From assembly GCA_030704615.1 (NCBI GenBank), contig CM060732.1, positions 70,163,053 through 70,227,052 on the forward strand: a DNA stretch of 64,000 nt. The letters run 5' to 3'. Source of the stretch: Takakia lepidozioides. Taxonomy: Eukaryota; Streptophyta; Takakiopsida; Takakiales; Takakiaceae. The notes beneath the pieces were generated by a model, which saw only the letters and a program-made list of their open reading frames with translations, searched no databases and was not told where the DNA came from. Of the stretch, positions 20,945-43,908 are shown piece after piece (within the stretch, counting starts at the first letter, position 1; each line of letters opens with the position of its first letter). The translations under genes and the position numbers were made by a program.

Positions 20945-23155
20945 ATGGCAGAGGAGGTTTGGTATGGGGACGAGAAGAGCAGCGATGTCACCCTGCAGCT
21001 TGTGCCCAAGCATGACTCGGAGCACTGCGCTGCCAATGGCTCTGATGATCAGCCCAAACACACGCACACTCCCACACTGTTGCTGGAATACCTCAAGCAC
21101 ACATCCACCGCGCCTCTCCTGCTTGAGGATGGATCCAAGCATGGGAGTAGCCATGCTACCACCTCGGATGTGCCCACCAAACGAGGGCAGCCGTCGAAGA
21201 AGAGAAGGAAACTGCATGGCCACCCTGAGGCCACCACACTGCATGTTCATTCTGCCACTCTCCGTCGCTGCCAGGTGCTGTATTGAACCTGCAGTTACAT
21301 TACTGTTCAGGACGGATTTCTGGATTGCTGTGAGGACATCCGATTATTAGAATGTATCACTTAAGAATAATTTTCTGCAGCTTCTCGTACTGATGACTTG
21401 GATGCATAAGTGGACACAAACAAGCACACAGTACTTTACAATCCTAGGCTCGGAAGGACAGAGAGGGAGGTACACAATTGAATTGTACTTTGAATCCACT
21501 TGGCTTAAATTTAGATCTTAAGTAAATGTGCATAAGCGCGCAAGAAGCCTAGTGTCAAACCAGATTCTGTAAATTGAGCATAATTGTAACATCTAAATGA
21601 ATACTGATCTGTACAAAGACATGTAGCAGTTGGTATTCACGTTTTGAATGCTGCAACTGGGTTGCAGTACTTCAATGCGTGCTTGGGGGAGCGGTGGGCC
21701 AAAGATGCGGACGGCGCACGTCCTGTGCAGCTAACTCTGGAGGCCCACAGCGACCCTAGTTGCTACATTCGATGCATTGGCTTTCTTTATACGAAGGACC
21801 TCTCTCCAGCGAACTACTTCCAGTCTGTGGCTGATGCCCTCAGTGTTCTTCGGTGGCATCCCAGCTCCTGTTTCAGGACTGTATAATCTCTTCAATGCGT
21901 TACCTGGCAGCCATTCCCTGGAGCCCAGAGGACCAAGCAGCAATCCACTCTACACTCTCCTTCGTCCACCTCCCTCTCTCTGCGGATTTAGCCGCTCGGC
22001 TGGGTACCTTCGGGGTCAATGGGTCCACAGGGCTGGAGCTTTCAAGTTTGGTGAAGAGGGTCTTGGAGAAGCTTTTGGCCACCAACACTCAAGACTGCCT
22101 GAGCTTCCGTGACCGACGTGCAGTGTGTGAAAAAGTGTTGAGAGGGAACATGCAAGGGCCTTTGTCCTCAGGACCGCTCGCGAGCATCACCAAGTCCGCA
22201 CTCTATGGAGAATTGCACAAAATTCTGAACAGATTCAAGGATCAGGTCTGTACAATGTCCCCATTCTTACTGGGGACAGGGCCTGGACACAGTAGAGGCA
22301 TGTTAGAGGCTGAATCATATATTTATAAGGACTCTTTGTAGGTAAGCCAGGGTCTACCAATAGGCACATTGGGTGATCACTTGAGTACTACTCTTTCTGG
22401 TGTAGATGCGCTTGGCAGCATACTTACGGCTTTCGAATCTCTTGAGGTAATTAATAGTCGATTTTTGGGCTGCTTGTTGAGGGCCCATTCTTCTTTCCTG
22501 CTTTCGTTTTTCGCCCAAGCCTTTCTTTCTACTACTTTTAGACTGGACCTTCTGACGAAATATGAAGTAACAGGTGAAAGACAGCTGCTGGCTTCATGAA
22601 GACGACATTCCTGATCTAAGTAAGGGGATTGTGTGGCTGCTCAACACGTTGCTGGATCTGAACGTGGCTGACGATGCTGTCAAAAGCATTTCCATTGACA
22701 AGGAGCTCGCCGACATAACCTCCGGCCTGTTAGAGTCCATCAAGTCCAACTTCTGCAACGACTTCCTCACAGAGTTTTGCCATGTTCTGGTGCGGATGTT
22801 GCACGCACTTGAAAAGGGACAGATGATCCTGGACAATTCAACAAGGCTGGCTCTTATAGAGACCTGGCTGCCAGTGCTCAAAGAGAGCGAGTTTGTCATT
22901 AGCGATGAGCTGAGGGAGAGTGCAGAAAAAGCTGTGAATGGGGCTTTGAAAACTCTACCTATTTTTGATCAGGAGCATATCTTGACATCATGGTTGTCCA
23001 AGGACCCCGAGCTGGACTACAGTAGCTGGCCTAACCTCTCAGAGGCCTTTGATGCCTGGTGCCATAGCTTTAGATCTACCATGAACCTCCTCGGCGGTGG
23101 AGAGTTCAAAGGGGCCCCGATGGAAAGCCAAATTCCAACCGGCAGCGCAGTGTAG
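20945..23155 (+). CDS. BTB/POZ domain-containing protein (plant type)
   Basis: This is a plant BTB/POZ protein, a family usually acting as substrate adaptor for CUL3 ubiquitin ligases. Exons by splice site and phase: 20,945-21,274, 21,668-22,245, 22,351-22,446 and 22,574-23,155 (TAG), all joining in phase 0, for about 528 residues. The first exon is charged, with a nuclear-type cluster KRGQPSKKRRK. The BTB part follows (YFNACLGERWAK, YIRCIGFLYTKDLSPANYF, LLFQDCIISSMRYLAAIPWS); the rest is helical (NPH3-like position, for example DLSKGIVWLLNTLLDLNVAD). A TTTGCAG acceptor at 20,928 suggests an intron in the 5' leader. One oddity: in exon 2 the frame shifts by one base near 21,852-21,856 (a single G appears to be missing) between the two halves of the conserved BTB domain. 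Confidence 0.8.
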
Positions 23156-23663
23156 ACGGTTCCTTGAAACTCTGGAGTTTTGTTGCAACAACCTTTAGTT
23201 TTTGTTCAACTTTAGGTAGGAAGTTAGATGGTGTAGGACTGGTTCAAGACCTACTGCTAGATTTCTCCTTTCTTGTATATTAAGGAAGCAAGTAAGCTGG
23301 ACCTTCGAAGCTTCTTCCAATTGCAGATCTTCTTGAAGTAACAGAACACAGTGATCATAGTCTCTTCAAAAGCAGGGTGTCTTTGAGGTGGTAGAACTTC
23401 GATAACACCTCATTCAACTTGCTCCAATCCCTTGAAGCCTTTGTAAGCTCGGACTTTTTTTGGGTGCTGACACCTCTGTTGAGGGGCACGAAGATGGAAA
23501 TGGGCTGTTTCATTATGCAGAAAATTTGGATCTGGAGTCCCTCCTAAAGGACCTGGAAACCCGTCGTTCCATCTCTACTCAAAATTTTCAGGCAAATGGC
23601 TGACTGCTTCCAAAATTGTTTTCTCACGGATAAATTGCAGACGAGTCAACCCAATTGTCCAAA
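23156..23663. other. Space between convergent genes (3' untranslated regions)
   Basis: Lies between the stop of the BTB gene and the stop of the convergent aminotransferase gene. No reading frame, repeat or RNA gene is seen; it probably consists of the two 3' untranslated regions. Confidence 0.6.
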
Positions 23664-28241
<4,578 letters not shown>

Positions 28242-28571
28242 AACAATCTCCCTCTCACCTCCTCCCTCTTTACAACCTCCTAACCTCTTGATTACAAAGT
28301 TAATCTCTTCCTCTGCACCGATCCCCTCCTTCTACTCTCGGAGACTTGCGCAACAATCAACACAAATTTGACAAAGTAATCACAATCAACAAAACAACAG
28401 AACCGAGAATCCTTCCTTCCATTTACTTTCTCTCAGTCTTTCTCAGTCTTGCTCTTGCAGGCTGCGAATCCAAGCTGGACCATCGGGTCGGCTCGGGTCG
28501 CCCTGTATAGAACCGGGCTCCAATTATCATCCATCCAATCAATCGATATTCATCCACTGTATAGGTAGATC

Positions 28572-28718
28572 CACGTGTTCATATCCATGGAGGCTGCCGA
28601 GGCGTCGCCACCTGGATAACCAAGTGGCAGATATGACACGTTGATTGGCCACACATTACACGTGGCTTGGGAGTATTTGAATATCCACGTCTCCGGAACC
28701 AATGTGCGGGTCCACGTG
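28572..28718. promoter_or_regulatory. Cluster of three G-boxes upstream of the aminotransferase gene
   Basis: The palindrome CACGTG occurs at 28,572-28,577, 28,659-28,664 and 28,713-28,718, all within 150 bp and in the space between the divergent aminotransferase and RING genes. G-boxes bind bZIP and bHLH factors in light and stress responses. Which gene they serve cannot be told from sequence; they are nearer to the aminotransferase start (28,241). Confidence 0.5.
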
Positions 28719-28859
28719 GAGAGACGGATATTCTGTCACAATTCCTATGCCATTATTATTATACAGGTATATTACCCTGTAATATACGGGTGCGCGTATA
28801 ACCATTTTGTGACGTTCGGTAGCCATTTTAGGTGGCTTTTAGGTGCCGCATTGTAGGCC

Positions 28860-30036
28860 AATCGGTGGATATAGCCATTTTCTTTCCTTTTATGAATAAG
28901 CGTGATTATGGCGATTCAAATAGAGAGAATTATACGAAACCCTTGGGTCGTCTCTCTCCTCAGGAAGGTGGGGCCGGGGAGGGCTGAGACGAGGGTTTCA
29001 GCGGTGCGCTCTCGGTCTGCGCGGGAATTCAAGGGGGTTGCAGTGTTGAAAACCCGGAGGAAGGTGGTTGGGAAGACTCGTGCGTGATAGTGTAGGTGGG
29101 AAATCCTTTGGTTGGGGGTGGGGGTGGGAGGAGAGTAGGGGGATCGGGAGGATGCAGGAGTAGACTAAGACTAAGGTGAAGTAGTAATTTCAGGAGGGAG
29201 ATTTGGATCTTAAGACAAGTTGGTCGTATGATTTTTGGGAGAGATAGATTGAGAGTGGGAAGGGACGTTGTAGGATTCTTGAAGGGGTCCGCCTTGAACG
29301 TCTCTGGCAGGGAAGACTCAAGAAGGATTGGGAATTGTGCACAACGCCGAAGAGCAAGATCATTCGCCGGCGCGGGTCCTTGTTGTGTGTTGATTAGGGA
29401 TTGCATCGAGATCAATCTTTATAATTGATAGAGTTCAAAGTTTGGGAAGGCTTCAGATGCGCCATACTCGCACTCTTCACATTTCAGCCCCACTGCACCT
29501 GGGCTCGCTGGTTTTTTCGGTCTCCGAAGCCCAGTTCCGGAAGGGGGCGCCAATACAGCGGTGCTTAAAGTTCTGCAATCAAGAGGGGGGTCTCTATCAT
29601 CTCTCCAATATCGGGGAAGGAGGAAGAGGCCAGTAATCTGTCGCGATTCGCACTTCTGGTCTCAGCGGGGCTTACTTGGAAGAACTATTTTGGGAGACTG
29701 AAATTCCTGTCCAGATAGCGTTCATTGAGGGAGAAGGTAGCACCATTTCGACGTAAAATTCTCATTGAAGCAGACAGAACAACCTTTTGGTGGTGCCTGA
29801 ATTACACTGAAGGGAATTGTTCGGTCTTCTGACCTGGAGTAGAGACCGCTAAATTAACCAGTTCCTTTGTAAGGTTTACCACAGGCGCCCGCACGAAACT
29901 TCTTAAACAGTGGTTTCCAGAATTTGTCATCTGGGATTTCTCCTATTTGCACCGGGGGGTGCATTTCGGGCTACGTGCGGTCTTCTGTTTAGTTGCAGGT
30001 TCGGGGCCAGAGGCTTGCGGTAGCTCTGGTTCATTC
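28860..30036 (+). other. 5' leader region of the RING gene, no protein recognised
   Basis: The space holds short open frames in several phases but none resembles a known protein. A GTTTAGTTGCAG acceptor ends near 29,997, shortly before the RING gene start, so part of this is probably 5' untranslated exon and intron. A GGGGGTGGGGGTGGG run lies at about 29,110. Confidence 0.35.
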
Positions 30037-31955
30037 ATGGACGATACAGGGGTGGCCGTTGGTGTTAGTCAGCTTCTCCCCACTTGTGATGGGGTTTGTG
30101 AGGGAGGGTTGGGAGGAGACGGAGCAGCAGCCCTTGAGTGCTCGGCAGACGCTTTCGTGCTCCAGATTCTGGACGAGAAACCAGACACTGTCGCTAGCCC
30201 TCCCCAAACTCTGTTGCCTCCTACCTTAGTAAGTGCTAAACATCGAAAATTCCATCTCAAAGCTTTACTTCATTGGGCATTCTATGGACACTAGCCCCAA
30301 CCGTCCATTTTTTGAAGACGCTATCTCAAAATTTGAAACTCCTCTTGGCCATCTGCTTTTGTACTCCATTTACATGCATTGAAAGAGGAATGAAAGCAGT
30401 TGCTTGTTCTTGGGATAAGAGACACTCTTGTTGCGATTTAAAATTCTGGTGCAGATTAGCATATCTCTCTCTTTCCCCTCATTTCTGCCTTCAGTGTTGC
30501 ATAGCTGTTGGGTGGTGTCTGACTTCCAGTCATAAAGTAGAAATCCTGTCATTATTTGTTTGTTTTGAACAACTATATGGAGTTGGAGCTGCATAGACAC
30601 TGGATTGTCCACTAGATGATCATTTGCTGGAGGTGATCCTTGCACTGGAAATTTGGCCAGGTGGAGAGCAGCGATATGTCTGGAGATTTATGCATTTGTG
30701 CGATCTGCCGCGACAAAATTGTGCTGGAAGAGACTTCACAGGTCAAAGGATGCGAGCATGCTTATTGGTAATCCTCTTATATGGTATTTGATTTTGTAGG
30801 GAAGAATATATTCCCTCTTCTTTTTCAATACAATCTTTGAGGTTTCAGGAACGGTAGCATTGTACAAGGCACCGCAATTCCGGAAAGGTGGACTGTGGTA
30901 GTTGCTTTGAAAGTCCTAGATTGTTTATATCTATGATGAGGCATGTGTACTGCCCCTGAGAAGTTGTGTTTAGTGAGCTTATCATGAAGGAATTGGACTG
31001 ACAGGGGAGGAGGATGGGTGCAGTGTGACTTGTATCCTGCGGTGGGCATCGTACAAAACTGAGCCATGGTGCCCCCAGTGTCGCCTTCCTTTCACGGCCT
31101 TGTATGTGTACAGAGCACTTGATGGCAGGTGAGCAATCAGAACACCTTACCCTAGATTTAGAAAGTGCGTCTGTGAAGTTGTATTTGAGTGGGCTGAATC
31201 GTTCTTTTGATTGAATGATGCTGGCACATAAATCCTCGTCTTTCTGTCTGGCAGTTTCCTAACAGCAACTGAGGACTGGATTTGACCTCTTGTATGCTCA
31301 GCATCTAATAGTGTGAATAGAGTACCAGTGTGAAGTGTTTTACCAATGCAAGAGGGGACCCGCTAGCCTGTCTCTGGGAACTCCAGTAATGTTGGACCAC
31401 CTGGGATCGGTTTAATTGTAGTCACAGCTGTACTGAGTCTCGCTTCGTGATGGTCAGATACCCGCTTATAATTGGGATTGAAGATTTGTTCTTGTTGAAT
31501 GGTGGGATGGGCATAGTTTAAGCGACTACATGTTTGAGGAAAGTGTGTGTTTGCTGCTACGGGCCTCCTGGTTCAAAGGCATTCCACTGCTGCCAGAAAT
31601 AGAGGAACCTGAGGATTACCATGAGGAAGATGATTGCTATGATGAATACTATTACAAGTCCAACTTGCGCCTTGGAAATCGGCGCTGGGGTGACAATGGG
31701 TATGTGCGTGCTGGGCGCCGGGAGGCACGGCCAGTAGGTGTGCGCCACCTGGCCGCTGCTATTGTGGATGAGGCAAGTAGCTCTTCATCCACAAGGCCTC
31801 CCAAGGGGAAAGAGAAAGAGCCTGCCAAAGAAGCTACTGGCCGGCGGGCTAAGCGGGCCCAGAAGAGGGAGGCAGCAGACAAGGTGGCCCCTGAGAAGCA
31901 GGCACATCAGCAGCAGCATGCACGTGGCAGCAGCAGGCGGGCACTGTCATCCTGA
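30037..31955 (+). CDS. C3HC4 RING-finger protein (plant type)
   Basis: A likely E3 ubiquitin ligase of a conserved plant RING family. Exons: 30,037-30,228 (or upstream), 30,661-30,767, 31,024-31,128 and 31,523-31,955 (TGA); phases agree at each junction, giving about 278 residues. The RING ligands are visible: C77-x2-C80, C95-x-H97-x2-C100-x2-C103, and C115-x2-C118 (CAICRDKIVLEE, KGCEHAYC, WCPQC), with the RING split by an intron inside C100. The RING is followed by FMFEESVCLLLRASWF-type sequence (here DYMFEESVCLLLRASW), an acidic Tyr-rich stretch, RLGNRRWGDNGYVRAGRREARPV, and a basic Lys/Ala/Gln tail. The block order matches plant RING/U-box superfamily members. The start is the first ATG after a TTGCAG acceptor and could be wrong. 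Substrates are unknown. Confidence 0.87.
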
Positions 31956-33963
31956 ATTTTGGGGATGCCAACAGGGAGCTTAAAGAAAAGTGCTTGCAGT
32001 CACAAGTGTGTTGTTCTTGTAGATGGTGATCGTCTTCCTTGGATGCAAAGGAATACTAACTTCTGAGTATTTGTTTTTGGGAACGGGCTTAGATTGTCAA
32101 TCTCCTTTGCTTGCCAGTGGTGGTGTGTGTGATAGTCTCTCCAGGCAGGTTGTCGGCATGTAATCTTGTACAGACCAGTTCTCATGGTAATGATTTTGTC
32201 AATATATCTTTATTGTGTCCAGAGTCTGTGTACAGATGTAAAATTATTGCACTTGTGTCTGATGCTGTATACCCAGGCTGATGCTGGGAAGTGCAGCATC
32301 ATCAATCCTATTCATCAATCCTATCAATCCCATCATCATTCTATCTCTGCCTCTTGTGAGGGTCAGGATAATACCCTTTTCCTACCTCGCCCTCTCCTCC
32401 GCCCAGTTGTTAGCATATGACCAGTTCTTTTGGTAATGAAGTTGTCAATAGACACATTATTATGTCCAGACTCAGATGTAGTTCTATTTGTACCTTGTGT
32501 CTTGATACGTGGAAGGAATGAAAGTGCTTCGCGGAAGAATATCCCCCTGCCCCCCTCAAGTTTGAAGGTGGGTAGACTAGCAGCATTATGCATGCTCATC
32601 TGTGTGGATGTAAGTCTTTTGAAAGCCAGGACGTTCTTCCCCTACTTTGTCCCCTCCTTATTTTGCTCTTACAACCTGCAAGGATTTGAAGGAAAGGGGT
32701 AATTGAATGAGATGACCATGCCTAGCCCTTACGAGTTTTTAGCCATGTATGCAAGTGCTGGACCACCCGGAACGTTGTTTGAAGCCGCGGTCTCTTGGTG
32801 GGTCATGTCAAGCAGAGCTATATACTTTTGGTGTCCTCAAAGCCCTTAACAGATGTTGGATTTTACTATGAAAAGTGGTTGTCGTCTGCAAGTAAAGTCA
32901 GCATCACAATTAAATATCAACCAATGAAGGCTTCATAGGCCCATCGCAATTGAATATCAACCAATGAAGGCTTCATAGGTGTATGTAACCATAGATATTT
33001 CTTTGGCAGGCCCCAACGCCCCATGATGGAGAGGTAGTGGAAGCTGCTGTGCACCGAGCCCAGCTTTTGTAGGGCATGATTACAGTGTAAAGCTTGCAGA
33101 GATATCAGGGTAGCCAATAAGACCCTCACTGCATGCGTACCTACTTTTAGAAATGCAACCTATGAGTTGCCTTGTATCTCAACTTGACCATCCAATCACT
33201 CTCATGCGCAATCGCGCGGTGACTGAGACCCTTGAATCTTTAGTTGGTAAAAGTATCTGAAAAGATAATTGCTTGCCGGTCTATGCACAATTTCAGATTG
33301 TGCTACCAAGCTCATGGGCTGAACGGCATAACATGAAAGGGAGGATACACCAGGTTTCTTTCCTATGAAGTTTTTGCAGATGGTGGGAATCAACTGGGCC
33401 TGGAGAGGATACCGACCTGAAAATAACAAAGACAATATTTGGTAGGTTTCTAGGGAGAGTAGAATAGTGTGGACTTTGGGAGATATTGCAATCAAAATTT
33501 GACACATGGAACAAGTGTTTGTGTGTGTCCAAAATTTGCACTGAACAAACAACGTGATTTCCTGATTTGGCATCAATTTTGCAAAGGTATATTAAAAAAA
33601 AAATGCCTTGTTTTTAATATCATTGATGTGAGTGCTTCCTCCCCTTTTAAATGTTAAAAAAATTCCTCTTCCCTGGTGGAGAGAGAGGGAATCTTGCAAA
33701 GAGGGAGATGATGATGATGAAGGCATAAAGGGTTTGCCTTCTACACCCAAAATGATTGGGCAGCCTGAGATACCGAAAAGGGAAGGAAAAGCCAAGGTGC
33801 TAGCAAGGCGACCAGAGCTGGCCCCCTCTTCATTCATTGTGCTGCCATCATTGCCTTGCCCCCACACTGCTGCTAGATTCTTCCCTATCACCCCCCTCCA
33901 TATAATGCAATGCCCCTCCCAAACTCCCCTCGTGATTCCAAACTAGAGTTTAGTTGGAGTAGG
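31956..33963. other. Spacer with diverged repeats, no gene recognised
   Basis: No protein was recognised. It holds a diverged duplication of about 110 bp (about 32,147-32,264 and 32,404-32,505; shared words ACCAGTTCT, GGTAATGA, TTGTCAATA, TATGTCCAGA) and a 40-bp direct repeat. The first part is probably the RING gene's 3' untranslated region. Confidence 0.5.
32902..32979. repeat. Two tandem copies of a 40-bp unit
   Basis: The unit at 32,902 is repeated at 32,942 with two differences in the first 15 bases; both contain AATATCAACCAATGAAGGCT. No function is visible. Confidence 0.85.
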
Positions 33964-34172
33964 GAGGAGCCTGGCCACCAGAGAAAGAGAAACTCCCCTC
34001 GCGAGGAGCCCGGCCACCAGAGAAAGAGAAACTCCCCTCGTGAGGAGCCCGGCCACCAGAGAAAGAGAAAGAAGACTCCGGCCAAAGCCACCATACCTTC
34101 GTCGCTTTTCTAGAATTTAGTGGGAGTGGGGCAGGCCACTAGAGAAAGAGAAGAAGACTCCGGCTGAAGCCA
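33964..34172. repeat. Tandem 39-bp repeat
   Basis: Units start at 33,964, 34,003 and 34,042 (GAGGAGCCCGGCCACCAGAG, then AAAGAGAAACTCCCCTCG); a more diverged fourth piece lies at about 34,129-34,172. The 39-bp length keeps one frame open, encoding three copies of a 13-residue unit (REEPGHQRKRNSP) in frame 33,910-34,113. I treat that frame as a by-product of the repeat. Confidence 0.85.
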
Positions 34173-34179
34173 CCGTGTG

Positions 34180-34197
34180 TATATATATATATATATG
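34180..34197. repeat. TA microsatellite
   Basis: A short run of alternating TA next to the 39-bp repeat. It is simple sequence. Confidence 0.8.
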
Positions 34198-37100
34198 GGT
34201 CATTTTCCCATATGGGGTCGGCCAACTATCACCCCCATGGGGCTTCCAACTTGGGTTGGGCGGCTTTTTGGCTCTTCCACACTCTAAGAGTCAAGGGACG
34301 ATTTGCTGGTCTTTGCCAATGGAGAGCTCGTGAGCGAGGCGCTAATGCAGTTGGGAAATTCCGTATGTTCTAAAGTTCTAACCCTTAAACCCCCACCAGG
34401 TCCGTAGAGGGCTTTTCATATTCTTTTTCTTAAAATATCTTGGGCAAATCTGCCCTTTGAGTATGCTCATACCAGCCACCTGCCAGCATAGGCTGATCTC
34501 TCAATTTATTTTGGGGTTTCATAAAACTGCTGGTAGTGGGAAGGGGGGTGTGTTTGTGAATTACCTCCCTTGAAGGTTGTGCTTTAGTTTCCCTTCAGGG
34601 TTCTTGAGTTGTGGTTGTGTTGTGCAGGGACCCACATGCAAGATGCTAGGCGCCGGCCGGAGTCGGCTGGCCAAAAGCCCGACGCATCTTCACTCGGTGG
34701 ATCCGACTTAAATTTCTTTCTGCGGGGCTGTGAAATAGAAAGGCACGGGCTGCGGTACGGAGCGGAGGCCAGAAAAACGTAACGTAGGGCGCAGAGACGT
34801 GCGGCAGGGGTGGGGCCCGTGGACGCCTCCCAATCATTGCCGCGTGGCTCCTTCCACCAATCCGCGCCCGCCTTCAGGTCCGGCGCGTGACCGCCACCCC
34901 TCGCTTCTGCGCCTCGTCTAATTCCACGTACACGCTCTCTCCACCGCCCGATCATGTTCCTCGCCCGTCCAGCCTTCGGATACAGCACTGCCTTTCACCG
35001 TCGGATGCCGAATCGGATGGCGAGCACTGCCCGACAGTTTAGCCGCGTTGCCATTTGGGGGCCCTTCCCTGTCGCCGAGCTGACGACCCACGTGTTATGT
35101 TGGATGAACACTTTTATTCATCCGTTCTGACGCATTCAGCCCCGGTTGCCAAACCAGGGAGGTTCGGTTGATCTGACTAGTGGTTGGAGCTCGTCCGAAC
35201 GTGCGCCCCGCTCTTATTTATGGCCGCTCTGTCAGTTCTGTGCAAACATTATGGGGTATTTGCCCGTCGACATTTACAGTTTTCCGAACCCCCGCTGAAG
35301 GGCGTTCTCTGGTCCATCAGAAAATACGACCCGCATTTTATAAGCCTTGATCTGGGCCCGGCCCCAATTGAAAAGACAAGGCTGGAGCCAATACACGGCC
35401 GCCACTGTTGAGAATGTCTCCAGACTTCCCATCAATGCCCTGTCACCTTTTGGCCCTTGTGCATTTTCCTTCTCCCAATTTGCAGCCCCTACACTCAATG
35501 GCCCCACGCCCGCTCTCTTGTCACTCTCTTCCTCCACTACTGCACTTACCTACCTACCTGCCTTGGTGTGTGAAACAAGCAACTGCTTACTTCCCATTTC
35601 AAATTTTTTATTACACCCAAAAAGTTGTGTCCATGGAGACTGTCCTCTTTTTATTCTATTTTATTTTGTGTTTTTGGGAAATCCGAAAGGGGAAAGAAAT
35701 TAAACCCCATTAGTGCCATAACTCGAAGGCGAAATTTAAATTTGTATTTTGTATTATTTTTTATTTATGAGAAAGTCGTATACTTGAATGTTCCCTAAAA
35801 GTCAAACTAATTGTCAAACTGAACAAGACCACAAAACTCGTCGCCGTTTCCGAAAAGCAAGCAACCACATTTGAATAGCCGCTTGGTCCGGCGCCGGTGG
35901 TTCTTGGTTCAAATCCCGCCCTGCAAGTTACGTGGTGGGTCCTGTAAGAAAAATTGCTTTTAAATTCTAAAAAGAAGCATGTTAGCACTTAAATAAGTGA
36001 TTTAGAGGCCAGATATTAGGGGGCAGCGGGCGGTGTGTGTTTTGTGGCTTGCCGGGGTCTCGCCTGGAATCCCGGCTGCACTATTACTACTCACTACTCA
36101 CTACTACTTACCATCTAGTAACTTTTCAGCCCAACTTAGTAATAGTAAATGGTGATTGGTAACTCGTGATCTCCATCGGTATGTATTTGAACCGTATATG
36201 TATAGAAGATATCTGACGAAAGGGAGGAGGGTACCTACATGCAGGTATTTTTGGGAAGCAGTTTGTAGTTGTATGTATAGTGAGTGGATACGTAGAAGAG
36301 TAGGTAGAGACGGGGGAGGTCGTCTCTCCGGTTTTGTCGTACGTGTGACAATTCCGGAGCGTGAGGATGTGCGCAAACGCAGGTTTGCGTGCCAGCCTAG
36401 CTAGGTAGCTATGCCGACAACCATCGGGCTTTCACCTCACCGTGGCCTGCTCGCGCTGCACTTCTTTTTCTCTCTTGCGGGCTGGAGCAGTGAATCTGCG
36501 TGTGGAGGAGTGTGTCCTTTTCACCGGTCACTGTGGTCCCTAAACCGGTGCCTGGCTCCTGTATGTGTTACCGTGCCCTGTTCCAGGAGGGGTGCAGTGC
36601 AGTCCATGTTTGCCTCTTCTCCCTCTACAGCTAAGGCATGCCAGTGATTTGGAGTCTGAACGTTTGAACGACTTGCTGCGATTGCGACCTTGCCTGCTAA
36701 GGACGTTCGATTGTGCACATTCATCTGTTTAATGCGTAGTGTTTCAGTGCGCTAGAGAAGCGAAGAGAATCTCGTCGTGGCGGGGTTGATCGAGAGGCAT
36801 CGAAACAGAAGCTGCACTGAGGGAGTGACAGATGTCTTGGATTTGGCAGTGAAAATACGTCCAGTTTGCACGCGCAACGTAGGGTGTTGGACGTAGCAGC
36901 GGAAGAGAGCAAGGAGAGATGACTAGGATCTCTGTAGGACGTCGTTACTTCAAATGCACTTGAGCGAGAGGTAGCTTGTGGACGGCAGTGGTTTATCAGG
37001 CAGTATTGGCGAAGTTGGAGAATAGACTAGGTTCTACTTCACACATCGGCTCAAGAGTTGGACCCCTGAGGTGCTCTGTACATATGTTAATGTCTCCTCA

Positions 37101-37586
37101 GAATTGCTGTACCATACGGCAACGGTTGTCTGTGTTCAAGGTTAGCTTGCTTCATTGGCAACATTTGTCATACTTTTTAGTGATTCGGCTGCATAGCAAG
37201 ATATGATGTGAAGTTGAGCAGTCGGCGTTGTTGTCTTTGAAGGGGTAAGCTTTGGCCTTCCTAGAACTAGTAGACAACCTTTATGGATGCGGAGTACGTG
37301 AGAAAGATAATTAGAGGAGCCTAAGCGCTCAGTACGGCTCTCAACCCTGGCTAATTGCCGAAGCTGCTGGTTTCAAGGTCACGGCAGTGCGAATCTGAGA
37401 AAGACCAGAATTTTTTAACAGATCTGCATGAGGCTTCTGGAAAGGTGTGACGTGGTGGTCTACCTAGTCGAGGTAAAACGGATTCTTACGTCATTCAGGC
37501 CGTTCTTCGATTTACAGAAGGCTCAAATCATCTGAGAAGGGGAGGGCAATCAATGCATGTGACCGGGGTGCGAAGGATAAACAGGA
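34198..37586. other. Upstream region of the SnRK1 gene, no protein recognised
   Basis: The block 34,640-35,130 is GC-rich and CpG-rich and may be a promoter. The block 35,630-36,000 is AT-rich with a TTTTATT run. The rest up to the SnRK1 start holds many short frames without recognisable protein and is probably leader and introns. An open minus-strand frame at 34,988-34,584 has no family resemblance. Confidence 0.4.

Positions 37587-43908
<6,322 letters not shown>

Noticed and set aside
28902-29428. Plus-strand frames before the RING gene as an upstream protein
   Set aside because: Short, basic, without conserved words; better explained as leader sequence.
33910-34113. Small repeat protein with 13-residue units
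   Set aside because: Both strands stay open because the unit is 39 bp; there is no sign of promoter, introns or homologue.
34584-34988. Minus-strand 134-residue frame
   Set aside because: It lies in GC-rich DNA where open frames arise by chance; it has low-complexity Arg/Pro/Gly composition and no family resemblance.
35880-35945. Possible tRNA gene or SINE (GGTTCAAATCCC B-box-like word)
   Set aside because: The A-box-like word is only about 30 bp away and no cloverleaf arms pair, so it does not fit a tRNA; support for a SINE is too weak alone.
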